Assembly (NCBI RefSeq): GCF_023065955.2
Contig: NW_026622808.1
Span: forward strand, 31,198,475 to 31,262,474
Length of the DNA: 64,000 bases
Source of the DNA: Ursus arctos
Lineage: Eukaryota > Chordata > Mammalia > Carnivora > Ursidae
Reading direction: 5' to 3'
In this document: piece by piece, positions 1 through 11,474 of the stretch
Position numbering within the stretch: the first letter of the stretch is position 1
Layout: each line of letters opens with the position of its first letter
Notes under the pieces: generated by a model
Databases searched by the model: none
Told to the model about the DNA's origin: nothing
The model's input: only the letters and a program-made list of their open reading frames with translations
Position numbers and translations under genes: made by a program

Positions 1-118
1 TTGAGCCCCACATAGGGCTCCTCCGCTGGGAGCCTGCTTCTTTCTCTCCCACTCCCCCTGCTTGTGTTCCCTCTCTCACTGTGTCAAATAAATAAATAAA
101 ATTAAAAAAAAAAAAAAA
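1..118 (+). repeat. CanSINE, 5' part cut by window edge
   Basis: Starts inside the element (GAGCCCCACATAGGGCTCC), with a CT-rich body, AAATAAATAAA and an A tail to 118. Confidence 0.9.
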
Positions 119-119
119 C

Positions 120-340
120 TGGCGGGGAAATCTATAAAAATCCCGAAGGATCCTGATGCACATTGCTGGACAACTGCTCCAATGTAAAGAGATCACGAAA
201 ATCGTGTAGAACACACCGAGGGTGTGGTTTACGCTCAGACCCACCATTCACATGGGAAAACCTTGGCCTTATACCAAAAAGCTGGCAAACTGATGTGCAC
301 TTGGTTTCACATCTTTTCAACAAAACTTCTGTTTTTAATT
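120..340. other. Unassigned intronic sequence
   Basis: No coding, RNA or repeat match recognised between the first two SINEs; the 63-codon minus frame here has no family features. Confidence 0.4.
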
Positions 341-358
341 GAAAATTAGCTTTTATAG

Positions 359-575
359 GGGCGCCTGGGTGGCACAGTGGTTAAAGCGTCTGCCTTCGGC
401 TCAGGGCGTGATCCCGGCGTTATGGGATCGAGCCCCACATCAGGCTCCTCTGCTATGAGCCTGCTTCTTCCTCTCCCACTCCCCCTGCCTGTGTTCCCTC
501 TCTCGCTGGCTGTCTCTATCTCTGTCAAATAAATAAAATCTTTAAAAAAAAAAAAAAAGAAAAAGAAAAAAAAAA
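359..575 (+). repeat. Young CanSINE
   Basis: Complete head, CT body and A-rich tail, flanked by exact 18-bp TSDs GAAAATTAGCTTTTATAG (341-358 and 576-593). A third near-copy of the site follows at 599-616, showing that the target was already a short tandem duplication. Confidence 0.95.
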
Positions 576-593
576 GAAAATTAGCTTTTATAG

Positions 594-3260
594 AATTGAG
601 AATTAGCTTTTATAGACTATGACGCACAAATCTTAACTATGCAGTTCAATGAATTTTTACATACACGTTCACCTGTATAATCACTACCTACATCAAGCTA
701 CAGAACATTTCCAGAACCTCAGAAGGCAGCCTCGTGCCCTTGCTCAGTGAAGAGCATCCCCCAAACTACTATCAGGGGACACCTGGGTGACTCAGTCAGT
801 CAAGCGTCTGACTCTAGTCCCAGCTCAGGTCTTGATCTCAGGGTCGTGAGTTTGAGCCCTGCACTGGGCTCCACACTGGGTGTGGAGCCTACTTAAATAA
901 ATCAAAAAATAAAAAGAACTTCTATCCCCATAAATTAGTTTTGCCTTTTTAATGGCTTATAAATGAAATCACCCATTCCATGTGTGTACTCTCTGGTGAC
1001 TGGCTGCTTGCACTTAAATTTTATCTGCTAGATTCATCCATAGCGCTGCACGCAGCCGATCACCCTTTCCCGCAGATACGTGCCATCCCACTGGATTATA
1101 CTTCAGTGCGTGTTTCCAATCCACTGTCAAGGAACCTGTGGCTGGTTTCCAGTTTCCGTTATTAAGAACAGAACTACTACGGTCATTCTTATATATGGCT
1201 TTTGGTGGCCATAAGCACTCACTTCTGTTGGGTGTGCTCCCAGAAGACAACTTCTGGGGTGAGGGCACACATGTCCAGCTTCACAGACAACACCAATTTT
1301 CCAAAGTAGTTGTACAAATGTATGTTCCCACCAGTAGCGTGACAGGAGTTCCAACTGCTCCAGAGCCTTGCCACCTCTAGATGCCGTCAGGCCAATTAAC
1401 TGTACCCATGTCGAGGAGGAGGCAGTAGGGTCTCTCTGTGTTTTCAATGTGCAACAATGTTGAAAATTCTTTTGCACGCTTGTTGGCCATTTGGACAAAT
1501 CCTCTTGTGAAGTCCTTCAACTCTTTCGACTATCTTCTCATTGATTTATAGCTCTTTATATATTTTAGTTATGAGTACTGAGTCCTCTTCACAGCCACAT
1601 GTTTTCCTCCTAGTACTACTTTCACAGCACCCCACCAGACTTGGGGTATCATGTTTCCGTTCTCATCTCAAGGTATTTCCTAATTTCCCTTCTGATTACT
1701 TGACTCGACTCACTGGTTGTTTTAGGATGTATTGTTTAACTTCCACTCATTTGTGGATTGTCCAGTTTTCCTTCTAGTATTTTTAGTTTCATTCCACCAT
1801 GATTGGAAAAGACACTCTATGTGATTTCAGTCTTCTTTCATTTATTAAGACTTGTTTAATGTGCCTAACATATGGTCTATCCTGGAGAATGTTCCATGGG
1901 CACTTGAGAAGAACATCAATCCTGCCGTTGCTGGGTGTTCTCTACACGCCTGTTAGGTCTGGCTGGCAGACACCGTTGCTCAAGTCCTCCATTTCCTTAT
2001 CATCTTGTCTGGCTCCTGTATCCAGTGCTGAAAGTGCAGTATTCACATGTCAACTATAACTGTGGATTTCTCGATTTCACATTTCTATTCAGTCCATTTT
2101 CAATTCATATGTTTTGGGGCTCTGTTGTTATTAGGTGTGAGTGTTTGTAACTGTTGTGCATTCTTGCTGTATTAAGGCATTTATCAATATACACTGTCCT
2201 TCTTGGTCTCATAACCTTTTCAGCGGTGTCTGATAATCATACAGCCACTCTAGGTCTCCTTCCGTTACTATCCGGCATGGATTTTTTTCCCATCCTCTTC
2301 TTTTCAGCCTCTTTGTGTTCTTACATCTGGTGCATACTAGGTACCTGACGTGTCTCTAGACAGCAACACAGATGGATTACTTTTCAATCTAATCTGCCAA
2401 TGTCTCTTTTAATAGAAGAGTTTAATCCACTCACATTTTATGTGATTACCAATAAGGAAGGATTTATTTGTGTCACTTATTTGTTTTTGCATGTCTTATG
2501 ACTTTTGTTCCTCAATTCTTTCAGTTGCTGCCTCTTTTTTTTTTTGGCTGATTTTTGGTAGTGTGCCACTTTGACTCCCTTCTTTTTTTTTTTTTCTGTA
2601 TTTTTCAAGTTATTGTTTGGTTACCGTGGGGATTACAATTATTATTAACAATTTACAACAACCTACATTGAATACTGTTGCTATAGAGGGGTTCTACAGA
2701 TGTGAGCAGGCAGGAGAAGGGGTCAGCAACCTTGAAAATAAGAAAACTGAAATCATCCAGCCTGAGGAGCTTAGTTTCAATAGGATCTAAAAACCGTTTC
2801 TATAGATCTCTGCCTCTCCCCTTTTATATTGCGATCACCACAGATTACAATTTATACACTGTAAGCTCATCACCATACATTTAAAAAATATTGTTCAATG
2901 CATTTGCCTTTTAAAGCCCAAAAGACAAAGAAAGATGTTACAAACCAAGCCAAAAGTTGCAAGTCTGGTTACCTTTACTAGTGTTATTTTTAATTACGGT
3001 GTCAGATTACCATCTAGTATCCCTTCATTTCAGCCTGAAGGACTTTCTTTAGTGTTTCTTGTAGGGCAGGCTCGTGGTAACAAATTCCCTCAGCTTTTGT
3101 TTATCTGGATATATCTCAATTTCTCCTTCATTACCAAATAATTGTATGGTAAAATATACCATTCTTGGTTGAATTTCTTTCATCCACAACTTCCAATGTT
3201 ATCCCACTGCCTTCTGGCCTCCATGGTTTCTGAGGAGAAATCAGCTGTCAGTCACAGTGA
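594..3260 (-). mobile_element. Decayed L1 (L1M type), antisense, internally deleted
   Basis: The plus strand carries the reverse complement of an old mammalian L1. 3' UTR and ORF2 3' end are at about 600-1530 (for example TTTTCCAAAGTAGTTGTAC and TTGGCCATTTGGACAAATC). The endonuclease part of ORF2 is at about 1750-2420, where the antisense of the conserved FSSAHGTFSRIDHMLGH stretch is visible near 1875-1915. Sequence resembling the ORF1 3' region is at about 2940-3260. Most of the reverse transcriptase region is missing. Many stops and frameshifts; it cannot be active. A SINE interrupts it at 775-917. Confidence 0.75.
775..917 (+). repeat. Old CanSINE in L1
   Basis: ACACCTGGGTGACTCAGTC head, short body ending GTGGAGCCTACTTAAATAAA. 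Diverged; no clear TSD. Confidence 0.85.
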
Positions 3261-3700
3261 CATTCCCTCGTACAACTGTTTGGAGGTAGGTGTGAAGGGC
3301 TGTCTCCAGACTTGGCTAAGGTTCTGCTCTGGAAAGCTCCACACAGCACCCGGGCTGAGCCCTAGGCTCTGCGTGTGGAGAGGAGTCTGGGGGCCTAGAG
3401 CGAAGCCCGAGGGAGCCTGAGCCCGACTACAGGAAGAAAGCAGGCAGTGCACTCCGCATCTACACCCACTACCCACAGCTCCGCTGCTCCAAGCACACGA
3501 CAGAACTAGGGGCAGCCTGTTTCTCAAACTGTGAATTATTACAAACACCTGTGAACTCCAGCAGTCTAGACACTGCAGCCGGAAGAGAAAGAAGGGCAGT
3601 ATACTACAGAGCCTCCACCTTTCTTAGGATAAAGTCTCTTGGGAAAAGTCCACAGGCTCGCAGTCATTCTCCACCCTTGCCCTGAAGCCACACAACTGCT
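3261..3700. other. Unassigned intronic sequence
   Basis: SCAP intron 2. Overlapping 90-codon frames on both strands show no domain or conserved motif. Nothing further recognised. Confidence 0.4.
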
Positions 3701-3739
3701 CTCCTGCTTCTGAGGCTCTGTCCTTGCTGGAACACACCT

Positions 3740-3930
3740 ACCTGTTCTTCTAGATAACTCCTCTTTGAGGCCTCAGCTGTGGTACCACTTGCCCCAGGAA
3801 GACTTTTCCCTTTCCCCAAAGTCTGGGTTCCCTTTGGTAGCTCCTCCTGTGAGCTACCAAAGTGCCCCATACTCACCCCAACACGGTTCCTATCAGTGAC
3901 AGTGGACCTGTCACTAGTGATGGTTTCTTC
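3740..3930 (+). repeat. L2 LINE 3' fragment
   Basis: GAGGCCTCAGCTGTGGTACC, then CCAGGAAGACTTTTCCCT: the familiar L2 3' pattern (GCCTCAGCTCAAATGTCACC then GGGAAGCCTTCCCTGAC), heavily decayed. Confidence 0.6.
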
Positions 3931-3932
3931 CA

Positions 3933-4080
3933 CTGAATACCTATGTGCTAGGCACCAGTCCCAGTGCCTTCCACCTATTTGCTCATTTAAGCCTCACCAC
4001 AACCCAAGGAGACATGCAGAAGCTATGTCCCCACTAGAAAGCAACAAAACCAGTATGTCAAGACAGGCAGCATGGCACCA
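3933..4080 (-). repeat. MIR SINE fragment
   Basis: CTATGTGCTAGGCACCAGTC, then CTCATTTAAGCCTCACCACA: reverse complement of the MIR 3' half. Confidence 0.75.
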
Positions 4081-4529
4081 GGATCCGTGCTCTTAACATC
4101 ACACTCGAATGCCTCGTATCGCATTTGTTTTGCTAAAAAAATTTTGATGACCAAGGAATACTTTTAACGTAGGCAAAGAAAAACACCAAGAAAAAGATTC
4201 TACCAAACTGCAAGATGCAAGGGAATAATCACCATCCATGGCTACCAAATTCTACCCAGAAGGAAAGCTTGGAAGAAAAGTTGTCAGGCAATTTTCAGAA
4301 GTAAAAACACTCACTTTTCCAAGGTTAGAAAACAGACTAGAGACATTTAAAGAAACGATCTGGGGATTTCTACCACCACCCCCGTTACTTCCGCAAAACT
4401 CATTTCTAAGACCAGATTGTATCTTGGCTTACCCTGATCTTACAGGCGCAAAGGAAACGAACCAGGTCTCTAAAGCCTCCCCTGCCTTTCCTGTCTCAGC
4501 TCCGCCCATCCAGCTGCTCAGGCCAAGCA

Positions 4530-4985
4530 CTTTGATCCTGACTCCTCTTTTTCTCAAACTTCACGTCTGGTCTTCAGATAATCCTGAGGGCTCCACCTTC
4601 AAAATATATTCAGACACGGCCACATCTCATCACCTCCAGGGCTCCCACTTAGACTAAGCAACCATCAACTCTCGCCCATGCGCTGGCCTAGCTAGACTCT
4701 GCCTCTACCCCTGAAATCATCTCTCTCTTAATCAGGTATGGACCTGAAATCCCAAACCTCCCCCACCGCCCAACCCCATAACTTTCTGTTGCCACACCTG
4801 TACAGCCTGCTCCCCACATGTGACCACCCGACACACCCCCACAGGCTGCTGGTGCCCTCCCCTGACCCCCTCCATTCTTGTTTCTGGGCACGCTGGCTCC
4901 ATTTCCAATTTCCAACTGCTAGCGCTTGCATTCTTTCCCCGAGACTGTTCTGCTGCTGTCGGGAGGCTCTCTGCCTCAGTGCTGG
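4530..4985 (+). repeat. L2 LINE fragment, strongly decayed
   Basis: CTCCACCTTCAAAATATATT and CACGCTGGCTCCATTTCC recall L2 ORF/3' sequence. Boundaries are uncertain; overlapping open frames here are treated as L2 shadow. Confidence 0.5.
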
Positions 4986-5044
4986 GAACTGGCGCTAGCT
5001 GGAGGCAGCCCTCAGCCCGCAGCTGCGGACGCTGTTGTACAGAT

Positions 5045-5407
5045 CAGGGGTCACGAATCACAGCTATGGCCCATTTTTGTGTGGCCCATGAGCTAAGAAT
5101 GGTTTTTACACATTTAAAACGTTATTTTACACAAACAAGGGGGGCCTGGGTGGCTCAGTCGGTTAATCGTCTGCCTTCAGCTCAGGTCGTGATCTCGGGG
5201 TCCTGGGATGGGGCCCCACATCGTAGGGCTCCCAGCTCAGCAGGGCGTCTGCTTCTCCCTCTCCTCCCTGCTCGCGCTCACTCACTCTCTGTCTTAAATA
5301 CATAGAATTAAAAAAAATAATAAAACAAAAATCAAAGAAAAAACATGTGACAGAGACCATATGGGCCTTACTATCTGGCCCTTTAGGGAAAGGTCTGCGG
5401 ACCCCTG
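5045..5407 (+). mobile_element. hAT-type DNA transposon fossil with 8-bp TSD, split by a SINE
   Basis: Ends CAGGGGTC and GGACCCCTG form the terminal inverted repeats. Internal TGGCCCATTTTTGTGTGGCC and TACTATCTGGCCCTTTAGGG belong to a common non-autonomous mammalian hAT family. Flanking 8-bp duplications GTACAGAT (5037-5044) and GCACAGAT (5408-5415) differ at one base, as expected for hAT insertion. The SINE at 5138-5341 sits inside. Confidence 0.8.
5138..5341 (+). repeat. CanSINE inside hAT fossil
   Basis: GGGGCCTGGGTGGCTCAGTC head, CT-rich body, degenerate A/T tail. Confidence 0.9.
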
Positions 5408-5415
5408 GCACAGAT

Positions 5416-7975
5416 CATCCAACCCCCACACCCAGGTGGGAGCTCTGAGGTGGCCGTCCTGTACCGTTTCTCAGCACTCCCCAGTGATATGACCCAGCGG
5501 CCTGTGGGGGTGATGTGCTGGGTGCTGCTGCTTCCTTCCTGGCTCACTGTCCCACCTTGCTGCCAGTGCTCATTGCATCCAAATGCCTGCCTAGCCTTCA
5601 AGGCCACACTGCCTCTCTACTCCTCTGTCCCCAAGCAGGCAGGTGCCTCTCCTCTATACTCTATGGCAGCCTGCAATCACCGATCCCAGAGACCTCCAGT
5701 CATCTGCACGATGATCCAAGAAACAGAGGGGACATGCCATTTTAATTTCTGCATCCCCAATGCTAGTCACATGGAAGACATTCAGGAAATGTTCAGGATG
5801 AGTTATCTTCCGGATGGCCCACGCAAGCCTGGCTTCATGGGTGTATAACCCATACTGCCGCACAGGACCCTAAGCAAAGAAGGTCTGAGCGCTTGGGGTT
5901 CAATGCTCTGCAACAACGGTATGGAAATTCTTAATAAATTTATCTTTAAACTTATGTTTTGAAGTGAAGTCCATCACAATGGAGCGTGTGCTGAGCGTAT
6001 GGAGTGTAGGTTCACCTGTGGTCCCCCCTCCCTGGGACACGTTCTTGACCACCAGCTCCCCTGCCCCCTCGCATCCCAAGACCTGGCCTTGCCCTCCCTT
6101 AGCCACGTATCCCCTTTGTTGCTGCCGCCTGGCAGGGGCCTGAATGTAAAAACAAGAGGAGGGGTCGGGGTCAGATGTGCACACCCTATTGTGTCCTAGG
6201 GCAGGGTGAGGCGACGGCCATCCTCTAGCCCAGACTGGCAGCACCACAGCACATCTGGGGGGCCTTTGGGTGGGGACCTTTCACCCACTCCCATACAAGC
6301 ACATTTAGGACCTTTAACGGCCCTTTCCCCTGCTTCTTGACCAAGCAGCCCTGCACCGTCCTACTGCTCTGGTCCCACAATTATGTGGCTGCTACTGGCT
6401 CCAGTCTCATCCCCTTCTCACTCCCAGTCCTCTGGGATTGGGGTTCAGGAGACGCTGAAGACAGAAGGAAACAGCAACCACAGAAATGACGCTCACAGAT
6501 GTGGCCCGAGGCGCCTGTCTGGAGACATCAGGGTGAGAGATGTTTTCTTTCCCCCTTCTCAGCGGAGAACAACAGTACAGGATTGGGGTGGGTAGTGAAA
6601 GATGAGACGGCGGTACTTCTGAGATCTCCTGCTCTCTCTTGTGTGAGGAAATTTCGGGTGGTGAAGGAGTCTTTGATCTCCCACAGGCATTTCAGAGCTT
6701 TTCCGGAGCTTGTTTGTGAGGCCAGGAGTAACTTTTGCTGGGTGGAGACCTTGGCCTGGGCATGCTGAACAGGCCAGCGTCCTGGAGCAGCCGCAGGAGC
6801 TGGTCCCTTGGGCTCTCAGGTGTAGGCCTCAGGGCAGAGCTCAGTGGAGCTTCGGGACTTGTTCTCAGCTATCCAGCCTGGCTCTCCAGAACAGTCACAG
6901 AACTTCACTTCGGTTTCTTTTCTGTCCACGAAGAGAATATAAATGTGTCTAGAACGGCCATACAGGCATAGAAAAAAGGAGCCTTTAACACAAGCCCCTC
7001 CATGCACACCCTGCCAAGAGGCCACAGTGATCTGGGGAAACGCAAAACCCGGGCAGACCGGGAGAGAGGCTGACAAGCAGAGGCCACCAAAACTGAGACA
7101 TGCACCTCAGCCCCAAGGTACTGCGTCCCTCCAGAGGAAAAGGAAGAAGACAGGGGCCGCCTGCTCGGGAACACCCACACAGGCTGCACGATGACCGTCC
7201 TCCATGAGGTTTCAGAATGGTCTCATCGTGATTTGACTTGCTCTCCATGTTAAAATCACCCTCTCTAGCCTTAAGCATTAGGCTGCAGAATCAACAAGGG
7301 ACCAACGACCCTCCTGTTAACCTCTGACCTGCACCCAGGAAGGCCGGTAGGCAGCCTGGCACCCAAATGCTCTTTCTTCATCCCACGGTGCACCCACCAC
7401 TTCCCTGCCTGGAAGCAATAGCACCCTGTGCCTTGCTGGGCCGCTGCGGGGCCACACCTCAGGTGGCCTAACCTGTAGGAAATATGAAGACACCTCTTGC
7501 CACAGCGCCTACGGGTGCTGCAGGTTTCACCAGATGTTCCCAGAGGAAAAAGCACTCACGGCTCCCAGGGTGATCCGGTGCTGACGAACGGGGCTACAGC
7601 TCAGGTGGCCGCTAGATCTGAACAGGGCCCTCAAGCGCAGGAGTCCTCTGAGTTCAAGCTGCACAAGTGCCTCATTCCAGGGACAATGAAAGACAAGCCA
7701 CTAAATAGAACGTAGCTATCTAACACAACTACTAAAAGCTGTCTATGCCCCACACTTTGTTTTCTTTCTGCAGGCAACCTGAGACTCTGAACAGAAGGGG
7801 GGACCCTGCTCTGGACAAAAAAGCTTCCCAGGTTACAAGAGGACAGGGAGGCTTGTGCCCTAGGCCACAATATCTGGTCTCTTGGACAAAAAGGCCCAGA
7901 ATCTGTGGATTCTTTGAAACAAACTGTCATTTTAGGAGGCCGACAGACTTCATCTAGCCTTGGAAAATTTTTCCT
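5416..7975. other. SCAP intron 2, mostly unassigned
   Basis: About 2.5 kb of moderately GC-rich DNA. Frames of up to 132 codons occur on both strands, but none has a recognisable domain, signal sequence or splice-bounded conserved peptide. Nothing supports a gene. Confidence 0.45.
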
Positions 7976-7991
7976 AAGCCAATCAGATTTT

Positions 7992-8172
7992 TTTTTTTAA
8001 AGATTTTATTGATTTGACAGCCAGCCAGCGAGAGAGGGAACACAGGCAGGGGGAGTGGGAGAGGAAGAAGCAGGCTCCCAGCGGAGGAGCCTGATGTGGG
8101 ACTCGACCCCAGCGTGGGATCACGCCCTGAGCCGAAGGCAGACACCCAACGACTGTGCCACCCAGGCACCCC
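7992..8172 (-). repeat. Young CanSINE, antisense
   Basis: Poly-T start, reverse-complement body, ends GCCACCCAGGCACCCC. Exact 16-bp TSDs AAGCCAATCAGATTTT at 7976-7991 and 8173-8188. Confidence 0.95.
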
Positions 8173-8489
8173 AAGCCAATCAGATTTTAAGAAAAGTTGT
8201 TAGAAGGCTCCTTTGAGATGACACGACAAAGACGCTGGTTTGGGAAAGTAAGTACACAGCACTAAGAACGGGGTAGTACCTAAGGCTGGTTTTCCTCTTC
8301 AAAGAAAAACCTCGTGACTGCAAAGACATGAGGAAACTGCAGCACCTTTGGAAGGCGGCACCAGAGGAGGGAGCAGGTTCTCAGAGGGGCTCCCCGGGGC
8401 ACCGCCCTCCCTGCCCGGCTGCTGACTGAGCTGACTGATGGTCACGACCATAAACAGCAAAGGAGGCAGGAAGATGCCACTCATTCTTC

Positions 8490-8790
8490 CTGCAGGGTTT
8501 TGGCTCAGAGGTGCTCCCCCCGAGAAGCCTCCCTGACATTGTCTGCCTGTGACCAAGGCCAGGTCACACCTGCTGAGCGCAGTATCCAATGGTACTGCAA
8601 CTGTGTGTCTCGGGCCCAGACTGCGCTTCTGAGGAGAGATGTGCGCGTCACGGGCCCGGCACGGTGCCTGGCATAGATTATGGCCATCTTTATTGAAGTG
8701 CTATAAAACCCAACTTTGTGCTCTCTCCTCAACTTCTGCTACACAGGGCTACTGCCTCAAAAAGCCTCTCTGCTCTTGTCTAGGCAGAGC
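8490..8790 (+). repeat. L2 LINE fragment, decayed
   Basis: GAGAAGCCTCCCTGACATTG and GTGCCTGGCATAGATTATGG resemble the L2 3' end. Weak. Confidence 0.45.
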
Positions 8791-9870
8791 CTGACTAGAC
8801 CCTGCTCCTGGCCCATGGCAGCCGAGACCATCTCTCTTAGGCTTCCTGTTCAGGGAGCAAACTCCTTGCAATGATAGCTATCAGCAGCCAAGAGTATTCT
8901 TCAAAAAGTTCTTATCACCTTGGTGAAGTGGAGAAAGTACAGGGCTTTCCACAAGGACCTGCCAGTTGTAACACCACTTATCAGCTCTCCATGCTAGTTT
9001 CATCATCTTGAAAAAAACTAGGACATAACATCCCCTCTACAGATGTCGGGCACCAAACAGAACACCACATGTGAAAGGAAAAGCACCAAAGGACTTACGA
9101 AGCCAGGAGTCAATGAAGATCAGTCTTCCTTGCCTTCCCATCAACTCAGTCCTACCCCGAGCCTTGCCCACCCCCTTCCCAGAACCGATGTTCAGCCAGG
9201 AGCACCTGTGGGATATAAGGGAGGCTTAGCTGCATCTGGGCTGTGCTGGTTGTTAAATATTGCTATCATCACATCTACCTCTTCCCCCACCTTCCAGCCC
9301 ATTCTAATTCACCCTGAGTCAAGAAGGAGTCCTCCAAACTTGAGACCCATAGCCATCTCCTAAGGTTTTCATACCAGAGGCCCTCACGTCATAAATCCAA
9401 GGACTGACTGTCCTGAAACACTTGTGTAATAGCAAATTACTCACTCACAGGTAAGGCCAGACTGCACGCAAGCAGCTGCTACCTGTATCCTACATTCCCG
9501 GTCCAGGACGCTGCCTGGTCTCAGCCGGTGACACCCAATCCCCAAAGATGAATGGCAAACAGGAAACACCCTTTCCTTTTCTGTAGCCAGAGCTATCTTT
9601 GTGGAAGGGGAATCACAACTACCCCTCTTCAAGTCAAACTGACCACACAGCATGTAAGTACTTCTTACCACCTTCCCACGTGCAGAGGCCACTGAGGACC
9701 TGAGAATTTAGTGCAGGGGAAGCTCAGGCCCACCACCCTCAACAGAAGGCCATACCAGGGATAATAACCACGAGCGTCCCCACGAACTGCTGCTTCAGAA
9801 ATCAGAATAAAAGAGAACACACTTTTATATCTGTGTTAGATGTGACAGAGCGGCAGAGAGATTTTCAAGA
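8791..9870. other. SCAP intron 2, unassigned
   Basis: No gene, RNA or clear repeat recognised. A 106-codon plus frame at 9043-9363 has low-complexity Pro/Ser content and no homology I can name. Confidence 0.4.
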
Positions 9871-9879
9871 AAGACAGTC

Positions 9880-10044
9880 TAGTGGCTCTCAGCACGTGGT
9901 CCCAGGCCCGGGAACTTGTCAGACACACAAATTCTTAGATCCAGCCCAGACCTGATGAATGAGAAACTCTGGGGCGAGGCTCGGCAATCCGTGTTGCGCA
10001 TGCCTCCAGGTGACTCTGTTGCTAGCTCAGGTTTGAAAACCACG
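9880..10044 (+). mobile_element. MER5A-like hAT-Charlie fossil
   Basis: AGTGGCTCTCAGCACGTGG start, CAGACCTGATGAATGAGAAA core, and GGTTTGAAAACCAC end match the MER5A layout. Confidence 0.8.
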
Positions 10045-10274
10045 TATGCCAGGCCTAGGAAAACATGACTCTGAAGGACAGAGGTGACTTTTAAAAAGTA
10101 TGACCCTGAGAAATTTTTTAAAAGATAATTAACTTAGAGGGTAAAAAACAAACACAGGATCTGGGTTCTACTAATTTATCTCCCACAGGATGGAGCCGTA
10201 TCTTATCTTTTACAACACAATTTAACAAAATTTAAGCATCAGTACAAATACACGGAGCCAGAGCAAGGAGAGTA

Positions 10275-10415
10275 GACCACGCAAGGCTCCAATCCTCCAT
10301 CCTCTTTTGGTTAAATGGAAATATAACTGGACTGCTTCCCAAGGTTATTATGAGGATTGATGAGATTAATTACATGCCTGAAGCACCCAGCAGGAAATTC
10401 TCAATGAAAGATACT
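10275..10415 (+). repeat. MIR SINE fragment
   Basis: AAGGTTATTATGAGGATTGA then AGCACCCAGCAGGAAATTCT match the MIR 3' half. Confidence 0.65.
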
Positions 10416-11264
10416 CATCTTTCTTAGTCCTAATTAGAGAAGAACTCGGTATCATTACCAACGCGACAGCGAGCTCAGTCCTGAACCACCCCCCTTCCAG
10501 CACGGCACTGAGTACGTCTAACAAACGTCAGATGTACAAAGAATGTGGGACCCTTTCCAGAGGCAAGGATAACACAGTGGGCTCTTTTCATGGCTGTCAG
10601 TGTTTTAGGGCCAAAAAAGGCCAACAGATATCCTCCTACACCAAGCCTGTCCTTTTACATGTCATCATCAGCCGTGGCCTTCCGCTTCTGTGAGGCCCTG
10701 CAACAGAAAGACAGACGTGAACTGAAGGCGGCTACGGCAGGCACGACAGTCATCGGGGAGCACGGCAGGCCCTGAGAATCAGCAAGAGGTCAGAAGGACG
10801 CTCCTCGTGAACACCAGAAAATGACAAGAGAGCAGAGGACCAAGTCTCTGGGTGACCCTGCACGAGGGTGTCCAAGGACTTGTTCACACGGACTCTGTTT
10901 TACAACACTCGAATGCTCCTGCTTTTAACCAGGTACCAAAATGAAACTGTCACTGTTGAGAAGGAATATTAAAGATCATGCCTTTCAATTATCTTTCAGT
11001 ATCTTAGAAGTGTCTAAACATTATTTTGAAATAGACTACCAGTGATGTGAACAAATCTGGTGAATCGCTAAGTCAGGGCCAGCCTGGACTGTTTTCAGTC
11101 TAGGAGCCCCAGGACTCGAACTCTCCACCCAGAAGCTCCGATGAGCCTCCAGTTCCAATGTGTAAAAAGTATACACAGTCCGAGGGCTACAGAGCAATCA
11201 GCATTAGGAAACCTACTGTCCCAATGCAGTGGCCCGCCACATCCAGCGCGACTCAGAAACGTAC
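10416..11264. other. SCAP intron 2 next to exon 2
   Basis: No repeat recognised. A minus-strand pyrimidine tract ending CTGTTGCAG near 10700 followed by a 13-codon frame mimics an exon but is rejected (see rejected list). Confidence 0.4.
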
Positions 11265-11386
11265 CAGCAGGCTAAGATGCAGAGCCCCGTGAAGAGGATG
11301 ATAGGGATGGGGTAGGATGCACAGAGCAGCCCATGGTTGTAGAAGGCCTGAGATATCTTCTCGCGCAGCCTTTCAGTCAGGGTCAT
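11265..11386 (-). CDS. SCAP: SCAP exon 2, coding part (residues 1-40 plus 2 nt)
   Basis: The reading frame starts at the ATG at 11386-11384 and gives [12 protein letters not shown], then [15 protein letters not shown] and [13 protein letters not shown] recognise this as the N-terminus of SCAP. Residues about 18-40 form the first transmembrane helix, which precedes the sterol-sensing domain encoded in later exons. The exon ends at 11265 with TG of a Cys codon followed by a consensus donor GTACGT (minus strand), so the exon is phase 2. The start is fixed by homology and by an in-frame TGA at 11401-11399, 12 nt upstream of the ATG. The start context is GAGG-ATG-A, with A at -3. No frameshift or stop is seen. 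Confidence 0.97.
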
Positions 11387-11429
11387 CCTCAGCTGAAGTC
11401 ACCTTGCTGCCATCCCGGAAAGTGACCAT
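11373..11429 (-). other. Upstream ORF 2 in SCAP leader, overlapping the start codon (18 codons)
   Basis: ATG at 11429-11427 (TCC-ATG-G, G at +4) opens an 18-codon frame, [18 protein letters not shown]. It runs through the SCAP ATG in another frame and stops at TGA 11375-11373, 14 bases past the first base of the SCAP start. Overlapping uORFs of this kind usually lower translation of the main frame; that effect here is inference. Confidence 0.6.
11399..11413 (-). other. Upstream ORF 3 in SCAP leader (MAAR, in frame with SCAP)
   Basis: ATG at 11413-11411 (GGG-ATG-G, a strong context with G at -3 and +4) encodes only MAAR before TGA at 11401-11399. It is in the SCAP frame, so its stop rules out an N-terminal extension, and it ends 12 nt before the real start. 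Such a short uORF so close to the start would favour leaky scanning or reinitiation. Confidence 0.6.
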
Positions 11430-11432
11430 GGA

Positions 11433-11474
11433 TCAGCCTGGTGTGCGCTGGACAGCACTGACAATGGACACCAT
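11433..11474 (-). other. Upstream ORF 1 in SCAP leader (13 codons)
   Basis: ATG at 11474-11472 reads MVSIVSAVQRTPG then TGA at 11435-11433. It is out of frame with SCAP and closes 46 nt before the main start. Context is CAG-ATG-G, with G at +4 but C at -3. If the tandem acceptor at 11475 is used, the exon would begin exactly with this ATG. Whether it is translated cannot be told from sequence. Confidence 0.6.

Noticed and set aside
4238..4657. 139-codon plus-strand ORF
   Set aside because: Runs into decayed L2 sequence and has no recognisable features.
10655..10705. Minus-strand exon-like piece (CTGTTGCAG acceptor, then SQKRKATADDDM and stop)
   Set aside because: Splicing it to SCAP exon 2 (phase 2) would use a different frame and end soon after, and I cannot match the peptide to a known protein or retrocopy.
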